From positions 1,488,001-1,552,000 of the forward strand of contig NW_026944385.1 in the NCBI RefSeq assembly GCF_033439725.1: a stretch of 64,000 nucleotides of DNA, given 5' to 3'. The position numbers and the translations under genes were made by a program. The stretch is from Neurospora tetraspora. Taxonomy: Eukaryota > Ascomycota > Sordariomycetes > Sordariales > Sordariaceae. The notes under the pieces are model-generated. The model made no database searches, was not told the origin of the DNA, and saw nothing but the letters and a program-made list of their open reading frames with translations. Positions 57,966 to 64,000 of this stretch are shown piece by piece (position 1 is the first letter of the stretch; every line of letters begins with the position of its first letter).

Positions 57966-58687
57966 CGGGATCTAACGCTGATGGCCAAGGACGATGGCAG
58001 ACGTGGACGAAAAGCATTGGGAGGCGTTCTGGGGCTTGGGTACGGGAGTCATATGTGTACAATGAGTTATCAGGATTGGATATGGGAGAGGATTTGAAGA
58101 ATTGGTTGGATATGTTCCTAAGACCTTGACCTGTTCGGAAGCGTCCATATGAATAGCTGACAACGGCGCATCGCATGTGTCTATCGTCAGACCTGGAGCC
58201 GAAGCAGCCTCTACAGCCTCCTAACGTGAAAAGCTGCAAACAGTCGCGGGATCAACTGCTACAGCCGTTCGGTACCCGCGGACTATGAATCGTCGGTGGC
58301 GACTAGATGAATAAACGACCGTTACGTTGGCGATCCCACTGGTGTTCAAGTACGGCTGACAAATGGAACGTTCAGGCCATGACGCTAACTGCACGTTTCA
58401 GGTAGGAAGCGACGGCGCAATTCCCAAGGGCAGTCTCAATGGGTCTGGATAACCAATGCCGCGGTGAGCGCGGAACTCCACCACGTATCCACCTTACAGA
58501 CCGTCATCGGTTCGGCATCGACAGGCAACCATCGCGGAGTTAGGGCGGGATGATCGACAGGCGGAGTTCGGGAATAAGAAGCTTCGGGAAGTATAAGAAG
58601 CTTCGGCATCGCTAGCTGCAATCCCGCATCTCGAGTTCCCCGCGATCTTTTTGAACACCAACGCCCCCCTCAGCAACATCAAACAAA
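57966..58687. other. Intergenic region before the hydrolase gene
   Basis: 3' end of the MFS gene and promoter of the next gene. No gene seen. GAAGCTTCGG and AAGAAGCTTCGG recur at 58578-58608 as a short near-direct repeat in the promoter. Confidence 0.4.
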
Positions 58688-59656
58688 ATGGCCGACAACA
58701 AGTTCGACCCCGAGTACTTCCAGACCATCCGGCCTTTGATAGCGCTCAAAGAATCCCTCCCGCCTCCCGTCCCCACCACCGACATCGACTCCCTCCGCGC
58801 CAACAGTGCCAGCTTCGAGCTCGTCCTCGCCGCCATCCCCGACTCCCCCGACATCACCGAGACCACCTACCAAATCCCTTCCAAGGACGGCACTCTGATC
58901 ACCCTCTACCGCTTCACCCCGGCGGCGGCGGCGGCAACCCCTGGCCCTCGTGCTGCAGTGCTCCACCACCACGGCGGCGGCTTCATCCAAAACACCGTCG
59001 ACCAATTCCGCAAAGACATAAAGCGCTACGCGCACGGCAGCGGCCTCACCTTCTACGCCGCCGATTACCGTGTCGCGCCCGAGCACCCTTTCCCCGCCCC
59101 CTTTGATGACTGCTACGCCGCCCTGGAATGGCTCCACGCCAATGCCGCTTCGGAGCAGATTGATCCGGCACGCATTGCCCTTTTCGGCATCAGTGCCGGC
59201 GCTGGGATTGCTGCGGCCGTTGCCCTCAAGGCGCGTGATGACAAGGTCTCGCCGCCCATCAAGAAGCTGGTGCTGGCGTACCCGATGTTGGATGATAGGA
59301 CGTATTGGCCCGAGGAGCATCCGTTGAACCCGTACCTGATGTGGACGGGCGCCTTTAACAGGATTGCGTGGGGGGCCTATGCGGGTGCGGATGGCGTGAA
59401 GGAGATCTCGCCATATGCTGCGCCGGCAAGGGCGAAGGATTTGTCAGGACTGCCACCAACGTACATCGACTGCGGCGAGCTGGACTTGTTCAGGGACGAA
59501 GACGTGGAGTTTGGTGCCAGACTGCTCAAGGCTGGCGTCAGTGTAGAGCTGCACTTGTACCCTGGAGTTCCGCATGCGTTTGAAATGGTGGCAGTGGACA
59601 TTCGGGTCTCGAAGCTTGCATTCGAGAACAGAGTTCGGGCACTGGAAAATCTGTGA
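58688..59656 (+). CDS. Alpha/beta hydrolase of the HSL (family IV) esterase type
   Basis: One exon, 322 residues, start in a good context (AAAATGGC). The oxyanion motif HGGG is at 95-98 after His-rich LHHH, DYRVAPEHPFPAPFDD is at 126-141, and the nucleophile elbow GISAG has Ser169. Asp266 (GELDLFRDED) and His296 (GVPHAFE) complete the triad. All family key residues are present and the length is normal. Such enzymes split short-chain esters or lactones in the cytosol; many fungal members act on secondary metabolites or xenobiotics. No signal peptide. Its stop lies 36 bp from the stop of the convergent neighbour, so the two transcripts probably overlap at their 3' ends. Confidence 0.9.
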   Translation: MADNKFDPEYFQTIRPLIALKESLPPPVPTTDIDSLRANSASFELVLAAIPDSPDITETTYQIPSKDGTLITLYRFTPAAAAATPGPRAAVLHHHGGGFIQNTVDQFRKDIKRYAHGSGLTFYAADYRVAPEHPFPAPFDDCYAALEWLHANAASEQIDPARIALFGISAGAGIAAAVALKARDDKVSPPIKKLVLAYPMLDDRTYWPEEHPLNPYLMWTGAFNRIAWGAYAGADGVKEISPYAAPARAKDLSGLPPTYIDCGELDLFRDEDVEFGARLLKAGVSVELHLYPGVPHAFEMVAVDIRVSKLAFENRVRALENL

Positions 59657-59692
59657 ACTGATAAATAATTGTTGGCTAGATATGTATTGAAC

Positions 59693-61176
59693 TCAACTTC
59701 CGTCTGTAGCCAGGATTGACCCGGCAAACGTTTTGATAGCATCCTTGAGTGTATATGCTGATCTGCCTTGCGCCCAGAAGTGGCTGGCTCCGGAAACCTC
59801 GTGGGCTCGGAAGGAAGAGTGAGGAATGCCCTCCAGGCGTGTGGCCCACGGCCGTAACTTTCGCACAGGCACAAAGCCGTCATTGTCGCCGTAAATGGCG
59901 AGCGTAGGGTTTCGTACTAACTTGGCTTCGGCTTCTTCGAGTGAAAGATCAGTCTCAGAATCCGGACCAAGCTCACCCATTGGCGAAGCCGTGGCAGCTG
60001 GAGAAGACAAGGATCTGGTAAGACCCTTCCACGATGGCCTTCGAGGAAGCAAGGAGAAGGTCGCGAGGTTGTTGATGAGGCCCTGCAAAGGCGAAACCAG
60101 CAAGTAGGCCGGGCGAGCTACCACTCGGTCTGGTACAGAAGGTAAACAATCCTTGGCCGGTTGCTGCTTTGTCTCACGTGTGTCGTGTGCTGCATCCCCA
60201 CCCACAAAGCTGTGGTCCTTTCCGGAAATACGTCTCTTATGACTCTTTGCCTTGGCCATCAGCTCCGAAACCCCCTTGTGGATTTTCTCTTCGGTATCAT
60301 GGGAGAAGGACAATCGTGAATGATGGTGTTTTCTGCTGCTTTCTTCTCCCCCGAAACGCATGCCGGTCGGCGAGTGGGACAATGTGTTGGCTTGATGCTC
60401 CAGGGCCGCTGCTCTTGCACTTCCCAACGTTGTATTTTGCACCTCTGCAAGGTGCTGAGCTCGGAGTCGTATTTCAGCAGCATGGGAGCTGCAAGCTGGA
60501 GTGTCGAATTGGTGGAGTATGGTTTCGAGAGAAGGAAGTTGCATGGTAATCATAGAACCATACGAATAGCCGCCCATTAGGAACAATGATGGCTTGTTGG
60601 TATCGTGTGACGCAGAAGGTGTAACGGGTCTAGAGCCACCATGGGGCCCCATGTAATCCGATGCTTCGGCAATTGGGGTCGTCGTCGGAACGGGTTCGAA
60701 AACATGTGGTCGGAAGGGATCGAGAAAATGAACGTAATAGGATAGGAAGCCAACGAACGAGGTGTAGTCTGCCTGCTCGGCCTTTGCAGTCCAAGAGGTC
60801 CGACCGGCGGAGCCTTGTGCGCCTCTAGGATGACGAGGTATTGTCAGCAAGCTTCGGGATGGCAACTGGGAGTAGGGAGGTAATCCAACCTAAAGTTGAA
60901 GGTGCCAACCAAAAAGCCGAGCCTGAGCAGCGTTCCGGCTGCGATGTCTACTACGGGATCGTCATAACAACCTCCGAGAGGCGCATACGGATGAGCGAAG
61001 ACGGCAGCATGTTTCCGCCATGGTGGTGAGGAGGGCGACGGGTCGAGAGATTGAGGATGGTAAACGCGACAATCGATGGCAAGGCCGTCGTGTAGACTCG
61101 GGAGGGTGAAGGAAAGCGTCGGCTCTGGAAGCAGTGATCTTGCCAACCGGGAGGGCTGGTCGTCGGCGTCTGTCAT
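59693..61176 (-). CDS. Alpha/beta hydrolase with a large insert
   Basis: Two exons (61176-60890, 60824-59693), intron 65 nt with a GTTGGA donor, a GCTGAC branch site and a TAG acceptor, 472 residues. Joining gives FNFRGAQGS, the usual text after strand 4 of this fold. GGYSYGS holds the nucleophile Ser183, GDNDGFVP the acidic residue (Asp409 or Asp411) and GASHFW the His444. Between the nucleophile and the acidic residue is an insert of over 200 residues, Ser- and His-rich with RKHHHS and KSHKRR, probably a disordered, phosphorylatable cap. Related proteins are annotated in fungi only as alpha/beta hydrolases. The reaction is unknown. No signal peptide or membrane helix seen. Confidence 0.8.
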
Positions 61177-62926
61177 TGCCGAGTGCGCCAAATCGCAGCA
61201 GTTCCGAGACTGGCCCGGCGGCGCAATGACGAAAGTAGCGAAGAAAAGAAAAAGAACAGAGTACGACGGGCACGAGCTCCAAAGTCAATTCCGCCTTGTC
61301 GTGTAGGTGACTGAAGGCGGGTCCACGCGGTCGCGACTGGTGAGGTTGTTTTCCTTTTCTTCTTTCCTTTTTTTCAGCGGTTGAACTGCACTGAACTGAA
61401 GTGGAGAGCGCCTTGCCCGTTCTCGTCACCGGGATCCACTCGGCCCCCCACCCGGAACACGGGAGCTTCCAGCGGACCAGCGTGGAGTGCCGACTTCCTT
61501 CCCGGGCCCCGCGCCTCTTTCGTCCAATTCGATATGAGCCCGAACTCCTGACGGACATTTCCAATCGGACGACCTTTCATCGCTCAAAGCCTACGTCTTT
61601 CTTGTCCACTTCTTTGTCCTGGGTTCCTGCTTCTGCTGTTTCTTCGCAGTCAGTCTCAACTTGTCAAGCGATCCAATGTTGCTGATTGTGAACAAGAGAC
61701 AGTAGGTATCTCAAGTCGATCTCATAGAGACAGTCCATTTCCACCCCTTTTCTATGGAATCAATGCTGATTAGTAGGGGTTGGAAAGTTGTTGAGTGAGG
61801 TGGTGACGCCTGGATTTCAGTACCCTGGTAGCAACTGCGCTATGGTTGAAGAATGCATGCACGTCATCCACTGGGCGAATGGGAGTTGTGTTGGACAAGT
61901 TGCGCTGACATGTGAAAGCCCTCAATTGCTATCCTCCGATTGTCGTATTGTCCCTTCGATTCCAATGCCTCCTAATTGAGTCTAGTTTTCGATATTTATG
62001 AAATAAGTGTATGGGTTAACCAGTACATAACGCCATGGCAACAACTCCGCTGAACTGCCTGCTGAATTGAATGAAGCCTTTGCCGAGTCTTCTTCACATT
62101 AATCAGCCACGTAAATGATCGCCTTGTTTTAGCGTCAGTGTCAACACCATTGGTCATGTCTTGCTTTATCATCGGCAGCACTAAGGCAAGGGCAGTCACC
62201 AAGCCTGGCTGTTCCTGAGGTCATTGGAATGTAACCATTCACATCTCAGCACCTACCCAAGAGGTAAAGATGTAATTCATGCTGAAATTCAGAACATGGA
62301 CATGCAATATACACGAGGCGTCTATTTCGAGAATTTAGAGTTAGTTGGCCAAGCCGTGTCACCAAGCGGGGATCATGCCCCAGATCTCTGAGGGGGGTGT
62401 GGACTGTGTGAACCCGTGAGAAATGCGGTGTGTGTGTTCCCCAGATTCCATTCCGTGTCCCAGACATCCTTTTCGGATCCTTTTCTTCTTGATGATGGAT
62501 GTTCCCGATGATGGAATGTCCCGATCTGGCTTAGTCAGACACAAATTGCACAATGAGGACCCAGAGGGCCATGGCCCGGGAGTGCGCGCGTGTCCGTCTT
62601 GACTGATGACCCCACCAATGCAAGGGTTGCTCCACGATTTGCATTCCCCTGTGTCTGGTCCGGTGGTCCCCCGTGCCCCCCACGTGCCACCTTCCAGCGA
62701 CCCTTCCAGCCTGTTTCGTCGGGGACAGCGCCCGAAAGGTGTCAGCTGGCCCTTCCCCTTGCGCGCCAAACCCGGGCGCCTGAATTTCTGATGACGGCAG
62801 GACGGACCCGGGCAGGAAGGATCCCGGATGCCTTGCTGCAATGAAACTCAACAAACCGATCTCTTGACCGCCAACCTTTTTTCGCTCTCATTCTTTTAGG
62901 ATTCCCCGTCCGTCTTTCATATCTCC
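61177..62926. other. Intergenic region between hydrolase and lipase genes
   Basis: 1.75 kb, promoter side of both genes. Several short ORFs on both strands lack any family feature, and I call no gene. Nothing repeated was noticed. Confidence 0.45.
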
Positions 62927-63241
62927 ATGTCGAATTCCCAACACAGGCCACTCAGCCATGAACCATTCCCGATTCCCTGGCTTCCAGTCCCATCAGTCGC
63001 CAGTACTCCACAACTCGATAACCTAAAAACAACAACTACTGCACGCTACTGCGCCTATAATTCTTCCGCTTACACCACCCTAGAGCCCGAATCTCCCCAC
63101 CGGCGCTTACAAGCCGACTCCCTTCCGCCACGGCCGGCCTCCGTATCGATACCCGACTCCAACCCTCGCACCGCAGGCACCTACGTAAACATCCGACGCC
63201 GTGCTCCGACCGTCCGATCTCCTAATACCGTACTCCAATGA
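62927..63241 (+). other. 104-codon upstream ORF overlapping the lipase start (ATGA)
   Basis: Pro/Ser/Thr-rich, no recognised domain. Its stop TGA (63239-63241) overlaps the lipase ATG (63238-63240) as ATGA. It could be a regulatory upstream ORF that allows reinitiation, or an artefact of a wrongly chosen lipase start. Confidence 0.35.
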
Positions 63242-64000
63242 CCGACCTCCTCGTCCACGGGCCGCCAGGCATCCGTGTCAGCCCCGGCAGCCCCGAATGC
63301 AGTGATTGTGGCACTCAAAAGGGCTCTTCCCAACCCTTGGCTTCGGCACTCAAGAAAAAGAATAACAAGGTCGAAAAGCACGTCGTGTTCCGGCCCCTCT
63401 CGAAAGTCATCCGCAGCGCCAGCAACTACGTTCTGTCATGGCGTGACGGCCTCACCCAGTCAGAGAGGGAAAACAAGCGGAGGATCGAGGAGAGGATGCA
63501 GTTCCTAGAGGATGTCATGCACAATGTTTGTCCAACTGTTCACAAGTCATGCTGGTCCACGTCACACCTCCGACAATGCTGACCATTCTTCTGTAACATA
63601 CAGGCCACCAGCGCAGAGGAATGGGAAACGGCCGCCAAGGAACTCGACCACCTCGAAGGCAACGACGCGTGGAAACTCGATCCCTCGACCGGCGACTACC
63701 ACCCCGACATCATCGAGACCAAGCTACGAGACCTGGATCATGATCGGGAAAATGGCGACACAAGGGAAATGATGTATCTGGTCCGCACGGCCCTCTCACG
63801 CGACCTCGGTGGAATGGGCAACATCGACTTGTACCGCCATTCGTATGTCGGGACTAAGAAATTGATCGAGGATTATGTTGACTCGGCCGTCAAATCAATT
63901 GACGCACTGGTGGACCAAAGCACCCAAACATTGCCTGCCGACATGGAGGCCAAGGATCTGCTGGAGGGCATGTTGTACGCAAGACAGAGCTTTGGGAGGA
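63238..64000 (+). CDS. Triacylglycerol lipase, DUF3336/patatin type (5' part, runs off the window)
   Basis: Two exons seen (63238-63525 and 63604 to the window end), intron 78 nt (GTTTGT...CATACAG), 228 residues so far. From residue 98 the text matches the DUF3336 domain that precedes the patatin domain in Tgl3/4/5 and plant SDP1 lipases: EEWETAAKELDHLEGNDAWK, then DLGGMGNIDLYRHSYVGTKK, ending at YARQSFGR just before the expected glycine-rich oxyanion loop. These enzymes break down stored triacylglycerol at lipid droplets. The GxSxG and Asp-Gly catalytic residues lie beyond the window. The first 96 residues are basic and low in conservation, so the start is less sure. Confidence 0.85.

Noticed and set aside
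62359-62841. 160-codon minus-strand ORF
   Set aside because: No family feature; composition typical of the reverse of GC-rich promoter DNA.

Overview
The window looks like nuclear DNA of a filamentous ascomycete, most likely a Neurospora-like member of the Sordariomycetes. The reasons are short introns of 57-86 nt with CTAAC-type branch points, fungal-only gene families (CBM1-linked CE16 esterase, split-RGS membrane protein, Pth11/SAT4-type membrane protein), and long gene-free AT-rich blocks with the marks of repeat-induced point mutation (RIP): CpA/TpG scarce, TpA abundant, conserved codons changed only by C-to-T or G-to-A. The species itself is inference.

Layout. Block 1 (1 to about 30,183) is RIP-mutated repeat DNA. 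In it I recognise two short LTR elements of one family in opposite orientation (51-2056 and 12059-13957); a Ty3/Gypsy pol relic on the minus strand (about 6450-9700) whose catalytic Asp pair now reads Asn-Asn; two copies of a 525-bp inverted-repeat element with 6-bp target duplications (8737-9262 and 17559-18083); a composite repeat in two tandem copies (about 16.3-20.3 kb and 21.1-23.4 kb), each holding a short stretch like 18S rRNA; a tRNA-like gene (24517-24602); and a plus-strand Gypsy gag-protease relic (about 25.9-29.9 kb). Block 2 (40521-46454) is a second AT-rich block bounded by inverted repeats flanked by TA. It has a 728-bp element nested in its left arm and a third, more decayed copy of the composite repeat.

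Gene island 1 (30.35-40.5 kb) carries a small membrane protein, a secreted CBM1-CE16 esterase and an RGS-domain membrane protein, all on the minus strand, and a Pth11/SAT4-type membrane protein on the plus strand. Gene island 2 (46.46-64 kb) carries a 2-oxoglutarate/Fe(II) oxygenase-like gene with an in-frame stop, an F-box/ankyrin gene whose C-terminus is replaced by a hAT-type MITE, a four-helix membrane protein with a duplicated His-rich segment, an MFS transporter, two convergent alpha/beta hydrolases, and the 5' part of a DUF3336/patatin-type triacylglycerol lipase cut off by the window edge.

The genes do not form an evident pathway or cluster. The main story is how transposons shape the locus: both block edges that can be seen carry ends of the same TIR family, MITEs sit inside other repeats, one MITE rewrites a protein end, and one gene may carry a RIP-like stop 3 kb from a RIP block. 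Splice sites and reading frames were worked out by hand and exon sums are multiples of three. No database search was possible, so family names rest on recognised motifs.
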